From Simplicispira hankyongi (GTDB lineage: Bacteria; Pseudomonadota; Gammaproteobacteria; Burkholderiales; Burkholderiaceae_C): DNA of 64,000 nt. The notes under the pieces were generated by a model, which saw nothing but the letters and a program-made list of their open reading frames with translations, was not told where the DNA came from and ran no database searches. This document shows positions 30,475 to 39,782 of the stretch, in pieces (position 1 is the stretch's first letter; every line of letters begins with the position of its first letter). Made by a program: the position numbers and the translations under genes. The DNA is taken from assembly GCF_003570885.1 (NCBI RefSeq), contig NZ_QXJC01000010.1, forward strand, positions 1 to 64,000, given 5' to 3'.

Positions 30475-31587
30475 TCAGCGCCGAAAGTACCCATCAGGCC
30501 CGATGATCGACAGGTCGGTAAAGTCCAGGCCCGAGTGGTCGTCCGGGCTGTAGCTCAGTGTCAGGCCGCCGAGGTCGAACTTCTTGAACGATTCCAGCGC
30601 CTCGTGCAGGCGCGCACGCGTGGGGTTGGGGCCGGCGCGGCGCAGGCCTTCGACCAGTACCTTGGCATTGGTGAACCCCTCGACCATGGCCGGCGTCAGG
30701 GTGATCTTGGCCTCTTGCGCAAGTCCAGTGGCTTCACGCACCAGTGGGTAGGTGACGGCGCGCTCCGAAGGGAACACCTGCGAAACGACCACCCCCCGCG
30801 ACTGATCGCCCAGTGCCTTGACGAAGCCGCCCGAGGCGTTGTTGGAGAGCGTGATGATTTGCGCGGTGACCCCCGCCGCGCGCAAGGCCTTGATGCCGTC
30901 CACCACGGCAGATCCGGTGCCGAAAATCAGCACGGCCTGCGGGTTCTGCTTGGCAACACGCGGTGCAAGGGCGCTGAAATCGGGCTTCGCGCGGTCGAAT
31001 TTCTCAACGAACAGGGCCTTGAGCTTGTTCTCATCAAACCCTTCAAGCGCGCCTGCCAACGCATCGGCACCAAAGGTGTCGTCCACGTGCACCACGCCAA
31101 TGCGCTGCACGCCCAGCGTGCTCAGGTAGGCGATGGCCTTTTTCACTTCACGCTGGTAGGGGGCGCGCACGTTGAAGATGTTCTTTTTCAACGGCTGGTG
31201 CAGCACCATGGCGCCGGTTGACGGCCCCACCAGTGGCACGCCGAATTCGTCCAGCAGCGGGATGATGCCGACCGTGTGCGGGGTGCCCCGGGTCATGAAC
31301 AAGGCCAGCACGCCTTTTTCCTCGATCAGGGTGTGGGCATTGGCCAGCGTGAGCTTGGGGTCGAATTTGTCATCGAGCGTCAAGATCTGGACCTTTTGGC
31401 CGTTCACCCCGCCGCGAGCGTTCACTGCGTCAATGTAGAGCTGCGCGCCGCGCATGGATTCCTTGACCGTGGCCGCGGCCGAGCCGGTGACGCCCACCGT
31501 CTGACCGACCAGCAATTGCGCATGCGCCAGGCTCTGCAGACACGTGGCGACCAGAAGGGCTGTTGCGAAACTTTTCAAGCGGCTCAT
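30475..31587 (-). CDS. LivK-type periplasmic substrate-binding protein 1
   Basis: A 370-residue type I periplasmic binding protein (Peripla_BP_6). A Sec signal peptide, FATALLVATCLQSLAHAQ, is followed by LLVGQTVGVTGSAAATVKESMRGAQLYID. The mature protein shows the usual two-lobe pattern, including MTRGTPHT, GPSTGAM and GVVHVDDTFGADAL. Ligand is probably an amino acid, amide or aromatic acid, as in the Liv/Urt group. There are no permease or ATPase genes nearby. Its closest relative in the window is the adjacent gene. Confidence 0.88.
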   Translation of the reverse strand: MSRLKSFATALLVATCLQSLAHAQLLVGQTVGVTGSAAATVKESMRGAQLYIDAVNARGGVNGQKVQILTLDDKFDPKLTLANAHTLIEEKGVLALFMTRGTPHTVGIIPLLDEFGVPLVGPSTGAMVLHQPLKKNIFNVRAPYQREVKKAIAYLSTLGVQRIGVVHVDDTFGADALAGALEGFDENKLKALFVEKFDRAKPDFSALAPRVAKQNPQAVLIFGTGSAVVDGIKALRAAGVTAQIITLSNNASGGFVKALGDQSRGVVVSQVFPSERAVTYPLVREATGLAQEAKITLTPAMVEGFTNAKVLVEGLRRAGPNPTRARLHEALESFKKFDLGGLTLSYSPDDHSGLDFTDLSIIGPDGYFRR

Positions 31588-31736
31588 GAAGGGCTCCCGT
31601 GGTTGGGCTGGGTCGGCACACTCTGCGCCCAGCTAGGCTCGCGAATCAGGGACTGTACGCCGCGTCTGCTTGCTTGCAGGGCCCATGGCGTTGCGAGGCC
31701 ATGGTTTTGTCGGGTCGGTGTGGTGGCCGGTCGGCT

Positions 31737-32858
31737 TCAGCGCCGGAACTTCCCGTCCGCCGCAATGATGGAAAGGTCGGCGAAGTCCAGCCCGGTGTGG
31801 TCGGTGGGCGAATAGCGCACTTCAAGGCCCCCGATGTCATAGCGCAGGCCGTCCAGCGCCTGCAGGATCTTTTCGCGCGTCGGGTTGGGGCCGGCACGGC
31901 GCAGGGCTTCCACCAGCACCTTGGCACCCGCAAAGCCTTCGAGCATCGCGGGACTGATCTCAGGCAGGTGGGCCGCCTTGGCCAATTCCTGCGCCTCTTT
32001 CACCAGCGGGAAGGCGATGGAGTGTTCGTACGGGAACACCTGTGTCACCACCACGCCCCGGCCGTTGCTGCCCAAGTCTTCGATGAATCCGCTGGAGGCA
32101 TTGTTGGACAGCGTCACCACCTGGGCCGAAGAGCCGGTTTTTCGCAAACCGACCACGCCGTCCGTCACCGCTTTCCCGGATGCGATCCAGAGCACGGATT
32201 GGGCATTCGACTTGACCAGTGCCGGCACGATCGAGGCGAAGTCGGGCTTGGCACGGTTGGCGGGAATGACGATGGCGGGCTGAAGCTTGGCGGCAGCAAA
32301 TCCCTTTTCCGCTCCGGCGAGGGCATCCTTCCCGAAGGAGTCATCGGCATGCACGACGGCGATGCGCGTGACACCTATGGAGGCCAGATAGGTAATGGCC
32401 TTTTCCGCCTCGCGCTGGTAGGTGGCCCGCACGTTGAAAATCTGGGGAATCACCGGGTCGTGCAGCACCATGGCGCCGGTGGACGGCGCGATCAGTGGCA
32501 CGTTGTACTTCTGTATTTCGGGCAGCATGGCCTGCGTGTGGGGGGTGCCCCGTGTGAGGAACAAGGCCACCACCTTGTCGTCTTCGATCAGTTTTTTGGC
32601 GTTGTCGCGTGCCAGGTCGGGAACGAACTTGTCGTCCAGCGAGATGAGCTTGACCTGCTGGCCATTGATGCCGCCTTTCTGGTTGACCATATCGATGTAC
32701 AGCTTGGCGCCATCGGTGGTCTCCTTGACGCCAGCGGCGACCGGGCCTGAGAACCCCGCGGTCTGCCCGACAAGGATCTGCGCGGCAGCAGGAAAGCACG
32801 TTGCAAGCGCAAGTCCCAGGGCGATGGCAGGGCGCAGAAGTGGCAGATACAAGCTCAT
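31737..32858 (-). CDS. LivK-type periplasmic substrate-binding protein 2
   Basis: A 373-residue paralogue of its neighbour with the same landmarks (LVGQTAGFSGPVAAGVKET, LTRGTPHTQ, APSTGAMVLHDPV, AVVHADDSFGKDALAG) and a matching C-terminus, TGLDFADLSIIAADGKFRR. Signal peptide at about residues 8-26. GGAGAA lies 7 bases before ATG 32858. The frame stays open far upstream antisense to uvrA, but nothing there resembles a protein. The tandem pair looks like a gene duplication followed by divergence of the ligand site. Confidence 0.88.
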   Translation of the reverse strand: MSLYLPLLRPAIALGLALATCFPAAAQILVGQTAGFSGPVAAGVKETTDGAKLYIDMVNQKGGINGQQVKLISLDDKFVPDLARDNAKKLIEDDKVVALFLTRGTPHTQAMLPEIQKYNVPLIAPSTGAMVLHDPVIPQIFNVRATYQREAEKAITYLASIGVTRIAVVHADDSFGKDALAGAEKGFAAAKLQPAIVIPANRAKPDFASIVPALVKSNAQSVLWIASGKAVTDGVVGLRKTGSSAQVVTLSNNASSGFIEDLGSNGRGVVVTQVFPYEHSIAFPLVKEAQELAKAAHLPEISPAMLEGFAGAKVLVEALRRAGPNPTREKILQALDGLRYDIGGLEVRYSPTDHTGLDFADLSIIAADGKFRR

Positions 32859-33077
32859 CGGTCGGTTCTCCATTGGCTTTTTTGCAGGGAACGAGTTTGC
32901 CATGCTGCCGCAGCGAAGCGAGAGGGAAATCCCAGGGCATCCGGCCGCAGGGCGGCGGGTGCTTGCGCGGGGCATGGCCGGCGGTTCGCGCACACCTCCG
33001 CAGCGGCCAAGACCCTGCACCAACATCGGTCGAAGCCCATCCCTAGAATGTTTCGCCCACGCTCCACGCTTCCTTCC

Positions 33078-36000
33078 ATGACCCACGACGACACCGGCAG
33101 CATTCGCATTTTTGGTGCCCGCCAGCACAATCTCAAAAACCTTGACGTGGTGCTGAAAACTGGCGAGCTCACCGTGGTCACTGGCCCCAGCGGCTCGGGC
33201 AAATCCAGCCTGGTGTTCGACACGCTCTACGCCGAAGGACAACGGCGCTACGTGGAAACCTTCAGCGCCTACGCGCGCCAGTTTCTCGACCGGATGGACA
33301 AGCCCGCGGTGGACAAGGTGGAGGGCGTGCCCCCCGCAATCGCCATCGACCAGACCAACCCGGTGCGCAGCTCGCGCTCGACCGTGGGCACGATGACCGA
33401 GTTGAACGACCACCTGAAACTGTTGTTCGCCCGCGCTGGCCAGTTGTTTGACCGCGAAACGGCGCAGCCCGTGCGGCACGATTCGCCTGAAACCATCTAT
33501 GCCGAACTGCTGGCGCGCAGCGGTCCCGAGGACCGGTTGGTGGTGACCTTTCCCGTCGAGCTGCCCGCCAACACCAGCGCCGAGCAGGTGACCGAGTGGC
33601 TGTCGGCCAGTGGTTTCACCAAGATTCAGGCCGAGCGCGAAGTCGCGGGCGTCAAACTGCTGGATGTGGTTGCAGACCGCTTTCGCATGGCCAGCGTTGA
33701 GAAATCTCGTGCCATTGAGGCCATCGAGGTGGCGCTCAAGCGCAGCGGCCGCATGGCGGTCTACCGGCTGGTGGAGAACGCCGAGGCCGAGATCTGGCAG
33801 TTCTCCACCGGGCTGCATTGCCCGGACAGCAACCTGCGCTACAGCGAACCGCTGCCGTCGATGTTCTCGTTCAATTCGCCCGCGGGCGCCTGCGAGACCT
33901 GCCGCGGCTTTGGCCGGGTGATCGGCGTGGACTATGGGCTGGTGATTCCCGACCCCAAGAAAACGCTGCGTGCCGGCGCCATCAAGACGCTGCAAACCCC
34001 CGCCTGGAAGGAGGCGCAGGACGACCTCATGCGCCACGCCGAGGCCGCCGGCATTCCGCGCGATACCGCCTGGAACCGCCTGACGCCCGAGCAGCAGCAG
34101 TGGGTGATTGGCGGCTCGCCCAACTGGAACGGCAAGTGGAACCAGCAGTGGTACGGCATTGCCCGCTTCTTCGAGTACCTGGAGAGCAAGGCCTACAAGA
34201 TGCACATCCGTGTGCTGCTGTCCAAGTACCGCAGCTACACGCCGTGCCCGACCTGCGCCGGCGCACGGCTCAAAACCGAGAGCCTGCTCTGGCGCATCGG
34301 CAGCAAGGCAGATGCCGACGCGGTGCTGCCGCCGTCGCCGTGCCGGGCCGCCCCAAGCGGCGACAGCCCCCTTGGAGGGCAGCAAGGACACGACAGTGCC
34401 GAGCGTGGGGGCTTCAGGTCCAAGCGTTTCATGCCGCAAGGCGTGGCCTGGAGCCGCGCGCAGCTCGAAGCGCTGCCGGGGCTGTGCCTGCACGATTTGA
34501 TGCTGCTGCCGCTGAGCCGGGTGCGCAGTTTCTTTGAGCGGCTGTCGAAAGATACTACAGATTTGATAGCTTCTAGCGCAGGTGGAACAAGCGCTAGAGG
34601 CCAATTTGGCTCAAATATTGAGGCGAATGAGCTGGTGGTACCCGCCGCCAGCGCCGTACGCGAAAGCGGCGACGCCCAGGCGCTCAAGCTCCTGCACGAG
34701 GAAATCGGCACGCGCCTCAAATACCTGGACGAAGTCGGCATCGGCTACCTCACGCTCGACCGGCAAAGCCGCACGCTTTCGGGCGGCGAGGTGCAGCGCA
34801 TCAACCTGACCACGGCGCTGGGTACCTCGCTGGTCAACACGCTGTTCGTGCTCGACGAGCCCAGCATCGGCCTGCACCCGCGCGACATGCACCGCATCAC
34901 CGAGGCCATGCTGCGCTTGCGCGATGCCGGCAACACGCTGGTGGTGGTGGAGCACGACCCGGCCGTCATGCTGGCGGCCGACCGCGTGCTTGACTTCGGC
35001 CCCGGGCCGGGCGAGCGCGGCGGGCGCATCGTCTTCGACGGCACGCCCGACGAACTGCGCCGCGCCGACACGCTTACCGGCCAGTACCTGGGCGGGCGCA
35101 AGCACGTGGGCCTGCCGTTTGCCCGCAAGGTCACTGAGGCCACGCCGCGCCTCATCCTCGAAGGCGCGCGCGAGCACAACCTGAAGAACCTCACGGTGGA
35201 TTTCCCGCTGCAACGGCTGGTCACCGTCACCGGCGTCAGCGGCTCGGGCAAATCCAGTCTCATTCAAGATGTGCTGGCGCCCGCGCTGCTGCGCCACTTC
35301 GGCAAGGCGACGGAAACGCCCGGCGCGCACGACCGGCTGCTGGGCGCGGACCACCTCTCGGACGTGGTGTTCGTCGACCAATCGCCCATTGGCAAAACCG
35401 CGCGCTCCAACCCGGTGAGCTACGTCGGTGCCTGGGACGCCATCCGCGAACTCTTCGCCGCCGCCCCACTGGCGCGCGAACGCGGCTACACGGCCAGCAA
35501 ATTCAGCTTCAACAGCGGCGACGGCCGCTGCCCGACCTGCGGCGGCTCGGGCTTTGAGCATGTGGAGATGCAGTTCTTGAGCGACGTGTACCTGCGCTGC
35601 CCGGACTGCGACGGCAAGCGCTACCGCCCGGAAATCCTCGAAGTCACCATCACCCGTAAAAAATTGGGGTCAGACTCCAATTTTCCTGCGGATGCTGATC
35701 AAGTTAAAGAATTGGAGTCTGACCCCAATTATTCGATTTCACTGTCGGTGGCGGACGTGCTGGCGCTGACGGTGAGCGAGGCGGTGGCCCTCTTTGCCAA
35801 TGACCGCGAAGTGCTGCGGGCGCTGGCGCCCATTGTCGAGGTGGGGCTGGAGTACGTGAAGCTGGGCCAGCCGGTGCCGACGCTCAGCGGCGGTGAGGCG
35901 CAGCGGCTCAAGCTGGCGGGCTTTCTCGCCGGTGCCGCGAAGAGCCAGTCGAGCAGCCGCCAGCCGCTGGCGCGCCGCGGCACGCTGTTTCTGTTTGACG

Positions 36001-39000
36001 AGCCGACCACCGGCCTGCACTTTGACGACATCGCGAAGCTGATGCGCGCGTTTGGGCGCCTGCTCGATGGCGGGCATTCGCTCATCGTTATCGAACACAA
36101 CCTGGACGTGATCCGCGCCAGCGATTGGCTCATCGACCTCGGGCCGGAAGGCGGCGACGGCGGTGGCGAACTGGTGGCAGAGGGCCCGCCGGACGTGGTG
36201 CGCGAGCACCCGCGCTCGCATACGGGCGCGGCGCTGCGCGAGTACGTGGATGCGCTGGGGGCGGGTGCCGGCGTGTCGGATGCGATGTCCATGCTCCTGA
36301 ATCCGAAGCGGCTGGCGCAGGCGCAACGTGCGCTGGCGGCCAAAAACAGCATAGAAATCGTCAACGCGCACGAGCACAACCTGCAAGGCCTGTCGGTAGA
36401 GATCCCGCGCGGGCGCTTCAACGTCATTACCGGCGTCAGCGGTTCGGGCAAGTCCACGCTGGCGTTCGACATTCTGTTCAACGAAGGCCAGCGCCGCTAC
36501 CTCGAGTCGCTCAACGCCTACGCGCGCAGCATCGTGCAACCGGCGGGCCGGCCGGAGGTCGATGCCGTCTATGGCATTCCGCCGACGGTGGCCATTGAGC
36601 AGCGGCTCTCGCGCGGCGGGCGCAAGAGCACGGTGGGCACCACCACCGAGGTCTGGCACTTCCTGCGCCTGCTGTACGTCAAGCTCGGCACGCAGCACTG
36701 CATCCACGATGGCGCGGCGGTCGAGCCGCAAACACCCGAGCGGATCGCCGCGCAGCTGATGCGCCAGTTCCGTGGCCAGCACATCGGCCTGCTGGCGCCG
36801 CTGGTGGTGGCGCGCAAGGGCGTGTACACCGAACTGGCGGATTGGGCCCGGCCGCGTGGCTACACGCATCTGCGCGTCGATGGCAACTTCGTTCCCGTCA
36901 CGCCGTTCGCGCGGCTGGACCGCTTCAAGGAGCACACCATCGAGCTGCCGGTGTGGAGCCTGGATGTCACGCCGAAGAACGAAGCGCTCTTGCGCGAGCA
37001 GCTCGCCCGCGCGCTGGACCTGGGCAAAGGTGTGGTGCATGTGCTGAGTGGTCTGGACGGCCTCGCGCAAACGCTGGGCGATGGCCTGCCCACGGCGGGC
37101 ATCGGCCAGTTGCAGGTGATTTCCACCAAACGCGCCTGCCCGGTCTGCGCCACTTCGTACCCCGAGCTTGACCCGCGCCTGTTCTCGTACAACAGCAAGC
37201 ACGGCTGGTGCCCCGATTGCGTGGGCACGGGCGTCAAGCTCAGCAAGGAACAGCGCAAGGTCTTTGACGATTCCGTGCAGGCCGACGACCAGAAGGGCCG
37301 CGAGCAGACCTTTGCCGAGCCCGACATGGACGATGTGCAAGACCTGGCCTGCCCGACCTGCGCCGGCACGCGCCTGAACCCCACCGCGCGCGCCGTGCAG
37401 TTTGCTGGCGTGGCGATCACGGATCTGGCACAGCGCTCGGTGAAGGACATGCACGCCTGGGTGCAGGGGCTGGACGCGGTGGTGGATACCCTTGCCCAAA
37501 CCCCTCCGGCCTTCGCGCTCAGCACGCGTGAAGCCGCCATTGCCCGCGACCTGCTGCCCGAGATTGCCGGGCGCTTGTCCTTTCTTGAGCAAGTGGGCCT
37601 GGGCTACCTCACGCTGGAGCGCGGCGCGCCCACGCTCAGCGGCGGCGAGGCGCAGCGCATTCGCCTGGCGGCGCAGCTCGGCAGCAACCTGCAGGGGGTG
37701 TGCTACGTGCTCGACGAGCCCACCATCGGCCTGCACGCGCGCGACAACCAGATGCTGTTGGGTGCGCTGCGCCAGCTCAGCAACCACGGCAATACGCTGG
37801 TGGTGGTGGAGCACGACGAAGAGACCATCCGCGCGGCCGACCACATCATCGACATCGGCCCCGGCGCGGGCAAGCGCGGCGGCACGCTGGTGGCAGAGGG
37901 TACGGTGCAGGACCTTACCGCTGCCGAAGGCTCGCAGACCGGCCGCTACCTGTTGCACGCCATGCGCCACCCGTTGCAGGCGCGCAGAGGGGTGGCGGAG
38001 CCGCGCAAGCCAGAGCAGGAGAATGCTCCTATTTCGATAGCTTCTAGCGCAAATGGGATAAGCGCTGGAGGCCAAAAATACTCTAAATCTGAGGCGCCCC
38101 TCACGTGGCTGACGGTGCACGGCGCGCAGTTGCACAACCTGCAGAACGTCACCGCCCACGTGCCGCTGGGCCGCCTCGTTGCCATCACCGGCGTCAGCGG
38201 CTCGGGCAAATCAACGCTCGCGCGCGACGTGCTGCTGACCAACGTGCAGGCCTGGGTGCAGCAGCGCTCGACCAAGGCCGGGCGCGATGCCATGGACGCG
38301 GGCAAGGCGCCAGCGCTGGTGGGCTGCACGGGGCTCTCGGGCTTCGAGACCATCGACCGCGTGCTGGAAGTGGACCAGACGCCGATTGGCAAAACCCCGC
38401 GTTCCTGTCCCGCCACCTACATCGGCTTCTGGGACACGGTGCGCAAGCTGTACGCCGAAACACTCGAAGCCAAAGCGCGCGGCTACGCCGCCGGGCGCTT
38501 CAGTTTCAACACCGGTGCGGGCCGCTGCGCGGTGTGCGAAGGGCAGGGCGTGCGCACCATCGAGATGAGCTTTCTGCCCGACGTGAAAGTCCCCTGCGAA
38601 GCCTGCCACGGCGCGCGCTTCAACCCCGAGACGCTGGCCGTCACCTGGCGCGGCAAGAGCGTGGGTGAGGTGCTGCGGATGGAGGTGGACGAAGCGGTCG
38701 ATTTCTTCGCTGCCATGCCCGCCATCAGCCACCCGCTGCAATTGCTCAAGGACGTGGGCCTGGGCTACCTGACGCTGGGCCAGCCCAGCCCCACGCTCAG
38801 CGGCGGCGAGGCGCAGCGCATCAAGCTCGTCACCGAGTTGACCAAGGTGCGCGACGAGGTAGGTCGGCGGGGCCAGAAGGCGCCGCACACGCTCTACGTG
38901 CTGGACGAGCCCACCGTCGGCCTGCACATGGCCGATGTGGACCGCCTGATTCGCGTGCTGCACCGCCTGGTGGGCGCGGGCCACAGCGTGGTCGTCATCG

Positions 39001-39161
39001 AGCACGACCTGGACGTGATTGCCGAAGCCGACTGGGTGCTGGACCTGGGCCCCGAGGGTGGCAGCGGCGGCGGCCACATCGTGGCGGCCGGCACGCCGGA
39101 GGACGTGGTGCGCGCCGGAACGCCGACCGGGGTGGCGCTGGCGCCGGTGCTGGCGCGCTGA
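33078..39161 (+). CDS. uvrA: Double-length UvrA (tandem UvrA fusion)
   Basis: A 2,027-residue protein, twice the normal UvrA length, with two UvrA-like halves. Four Walker A motifs (about residues 36, 719, 1119 and 1705; GPSGSGKSS or GVSGSGKS) each pair with a signature LSGGE(A/V)QR (about 567, 936, 1520 and 1907). Zinc-finger CxxC pairs occur in both halves (CPTCGGSGFEH...CPDCDG; CAVCEGQGVRT...CEACHG). UvrA recognises DNA damage with UvrB. Four in-frame repeat insertions are described separately. ATG 33048 could add ten residues, but MTHDDTGSIRI (33078) is where homology begins. Large UvrA proteins of this kind occur in betaproteobacteria; whether it is the main or an accessory UvrA here is not known. 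Confidence 0.9.
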   Translation: MTHDDTGSIRIFGARQHNLKNLDVVLKTGELTVVTGPSGSGKSSLVFDTLYAEGQRRYVETFSAYARQFLDRMDKPAVDKVEGVPPAIAIDQTNPVRSSRSTVGTMTELNDHLKLLFARAGQLFDRETAQPVRHDSPETIYAELLARSGPEDRLVVTFPVELPANTSAEQVTEWLSASGFTKIQAEREVAGVKLLDVVADRFRMASVEKSRAIEAIEVALKRSGRMAVYRLVENAEAEIWQFSTGLHCPDSNLRYSEPLPSMFSFNSPAGACETCRGFGRVIGVDYGLVIPDPKKTLRAGAIKTLQTPAWKEAQDDLMRHAEAAGIPRDTAWNRLTPEQQQWVIGGSPNWNGKWNQQWYGIARFFEYLESKAYKMHIRVLLSKYRSYTPCPTCAGARLKTESLLWRIGSKADADAVLPPSPCRAAPSGDSPLGGQQGHDSAERGGFRSKRFMPQGVAWSRAQLEALPGLCLHDLMLLPLSRVRSFFERLSKDTTDLIASSAGGTSARGQFGSNIEANELVVPAASAVRESGDAQALKLLHEEIGTRLKYLDEVGIGYLTLDRQSRTLSGGEVQRINLTTALGTSLVNTLFVLDEPSIGLHPRDMHRITEAMLRLRDAGNTLVVVEHDPAVMLAADRVLDFGPGPGERGGRIVFDGTPDELRRADTLTGQYLGGRKHVGLPFARKVTEATPRLILEGAREHNLKNLTVDFPLQRLVTVTGVSGSGKSSLIQDVLAPALLRHFGKATETPGAHDRLLGADHLSDVVFVDQSPIGKTARSNPVSYVGAWDAIRELFAAAPLARERGYTASKFSFNSGDGRCPTCGGSGFEHVEMQFLSDVYLRCPDCDGKRYRPEILEVTITRKKLGSDSNFPADADQVKELESDPNYSISLSVADVLALTVSEAVALFANDREVLRALAPIVEVGLEYVKLGQPVPTLSGGEAQRLKLAGFLAGAAKSQSSSRQPLARRGTLFLFDEPTTGLHFDDIAKLMRAFGRLLDGGHSLIVIEHNLDVIRASDWLIDLGPEGGDGGGELVAEGPPDVVREHPRSHTGAALREYVDALGAGAGVSDAMSMLLNPKRLAQAQRALAAKNSIEIVNAHEHNLQGLSVEIPRGRFNVITGVSGSGKSTLAFDILFNEGQRRYLESLNAYARSIVQPAGRPEVDAVYGIPPTVAIEQRLSRGGRKSTVGTTTEVWHFLRLLYVKLGTQHCIHDGAAVEPQTPERIAAQLMRQFRGQHIGLLAPLVVARKGVYTELADWARPRGYTHLRVDGNFVPVTPFARLDRFKEHTIELPVWSLDVTPKNEALLREQLARALDLGKGVVHVLSGLDGLAQTLGDGLPTAGIGQLQVISTKRACPVCATSYPELDPRLFSYNSKHGWCPDCVGTGVKLSKEQRKVFDDSVQADDQKGREQTFAEPDMDDVQDLACPTCAGTRLNPTARAVQFAGVAITDLAQRSVKDMHAWVQGLDAVVDTLAQTPPAFALSTREAAIARDLLPEIAGRLSFLEQVGLGYLTLERGAPTLSGGEAQRIRLAAQLGSNLQGVCYVLDEPTIGLHARDNQMLLGALRQLSNHGNTLVVVEHDEETIRAADHIIDIGPGAGKRGGTLVAEGTVQDLTAAEGSQTGRYLLHAMRHPLQARRGVAEPRKPEQENAPISIASSANGISAGGQKYSKSEAPLTWLTVHGAQLHNLQNVTAHVPLGRLVAITGVSGSGKSTLARDVLLTNVQAWVQQRSTKAGRDAMDAGKAPALVGCTGLSGFETIDRVLEVDQTPIGKTPRSCPATYIGFWDTVRKLYAETLEAKARGYAAGRFSFNTGAGRCAVCEGQGVRTIEMSFLPDVKVPCEACHGARFNPETLAVTWRGKSVGEVLRMEVDEAVDFFAAMPAISHPLQLLKDVGLGYLTLGQPSPTLSGGEAQRIKLVTELTKVRDEVGRRGQKAPHTLYVLDEPTVGLHMADVDRLIRVLHRLVGAGHSVVVIEHDLDVIAEADWVLDLGPEGGSGGGHIVAAGTPEDVVRAGTPTGVALAPVLAR
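34345..34418 (+). repeat. GGCCGCCCCAAGCGGC-type repeat inserted in uvrA
   Basis: GGGCCGCCCCAAGCGGCGAC, then AGCCCCCTTGGAGGGC and GAGCGTGGGGGCT. It has two hairpins (GCCGC-CCCAA-GCGGC; GCCC...GGGC). I recognise this as another short repeat common between genes in Comamonadaceae. Here it is read through as about residues 423-447 of UvrA (RAAPSGDSPLGGQQG...), rich in Gly, Ser and Ala and probably a loop. Confidence 0.72.
34554..34620 (+). repeat. Dispersed repeat, copy 6, inside uvrA
   Basis: GATTTGATAGCTTCTAGCGC, then AGGTGGAAC, then AAGCGCTAGAGGCCAATTTG. Read as LIASSAGGTSARGQFGSN near residues 493-514, between the zinc-finger region and the first signature motif of the first half. Confidence 0.9.
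35662..35730. repeat. GGGGTCAGACTCC-type REP pair inside uvrA
   Basis: A 21-bp perfect inverted repeat (35662-35682 and 35710-35730; outer part AATTGGGGTCAG) with a 27-base spacer. The motif is of the REP type often linked to RAYT (Y1-type) transposases; no such gene is in the window. It is read through as LGSDSNFPADADQVKELESD (about residues 862-881). Confidence 0.9.
38025..38090 (+). repeat. Dispersed repeat, copy 7, inside uvrA
   Basis: ATTTCGATAGCTTCTAGCGC, then AAATGGGAT, then AAGCGCTGGAGGCCAAAAAT. Read as ISIASSANGISAGGQKYSK in the same frame as copy 6, in the linker before the fourth Walker A motif. Confidence 0.9.
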
Positions 39162-39173
39162 GACTTTGAACAG

Positions 39174-39254
39174 GGCAACGCTGAACAAGCCCCTCGCGCA
39201 CGGCCCATCCCGATCCAGGGCGCGCGGCATCGCGCAGACGTATTCAGCGCCGCC
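39174..39254. repeat. Possible MITE remnant with imperfect terminal repeats
   Basis: GGCAACGCTGAA (39174-39185) and TTCAGCGCCGCC (39243-39254) are inverted with two mismatches, around an 81-base core that shares CATCCCGATCC with the element at 12124. It sits in the 347-base gap after uvrA. That gap also holds a leader hairpin CAGCGGG-CTA-CCCGCTG (39462-39478), 30 bases before the DUF4212 gene, and must contain its promoter, which I cannot pin down. Confidence 0.38.
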
Positions 39255-39508
39255 TTAAATCATGAGCGCGTTCTAGGCTGTTCCTTCATCCGGGTGGCTC
39301 CAGGATGTCTGCAAGGCTGCGCGAGGCGCCCGGAGATTGGTGTTTTCCCTTGACTTGGCCGCCGATTCAGCCGATGGGCGCCATTCATCAGTTTTCTGTA
39401 AGGATGCACCACAAGAGTGCATTGCGCGCCGGTCTGACCGGACCTGCCGAGTGCGCTTGGGCAGCGGGCTACCCGCTGTGTTTCTGAACTTACAAAGAGG
39501 GGGACTAC

Positions 39509-39769
39509 ATGAAGGAAGACAGAAGCAGTCAGGCCTACTGGAAGGCCACGCTAAGCCTGTTGTTCAAGATATTGATTCTCTGGTTTCTTGTGTCGTTCGG
39601 TGCCGGCATTTTGTTCGCAGACATGCTGAACAGCATCCATCTGGGGGGCTATCCGCTCGGGTTCTGGTTTGCCCAGCAGGGCTCCATCTACATCTTCATC
39701 GCGCTGATTTTTTATTACGCCAAGAAGATGGGTGACATTGACCGCCGCTTCAACGTGCAAGAAGAGTGA
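39509..39769 (+). CDS. DUF4212 small membrane subunit of a symporter
   Basis: An 86-residue protein with two membrane segments (about 15-38, LSLLFKILILWFLVSFGAGI; 52-70, FWFAQQGSIYIFIALIFYYA) and the family ending AKKMGDIDRRFNV. It lies 13 bp before the larger symporter gene. DUF4212 proteins accompany ActP-like permeases, as DUF485 does with ActP. Function is inferred from this pairing. Confidence 0.88.
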   Translation: MKEDRSSQAYWKATLSLLFKILILWFLVSFGAGILFADMLNSIHLGGYPLGFWFAQQGSIYIFIALIFYYAKKMGDIDRRFNVQEE

Positions 39770-39782
39770 GGGCCGAGCCATC

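Noticed and set aside
31737-34604. A minus-strand frame joining the second binding protein to an antisense extension over uvrA
   Set aside because: Homology, signal peptide and ribosome-binding site all place the start at 32858; the upstream part is antisense to uvrA.
35739-38159. An 806-codon frame antisense to uvrA
   Set aside because: Low-complexity Arg/Ala/His-rich translation with no family; a by-product of codon bias.
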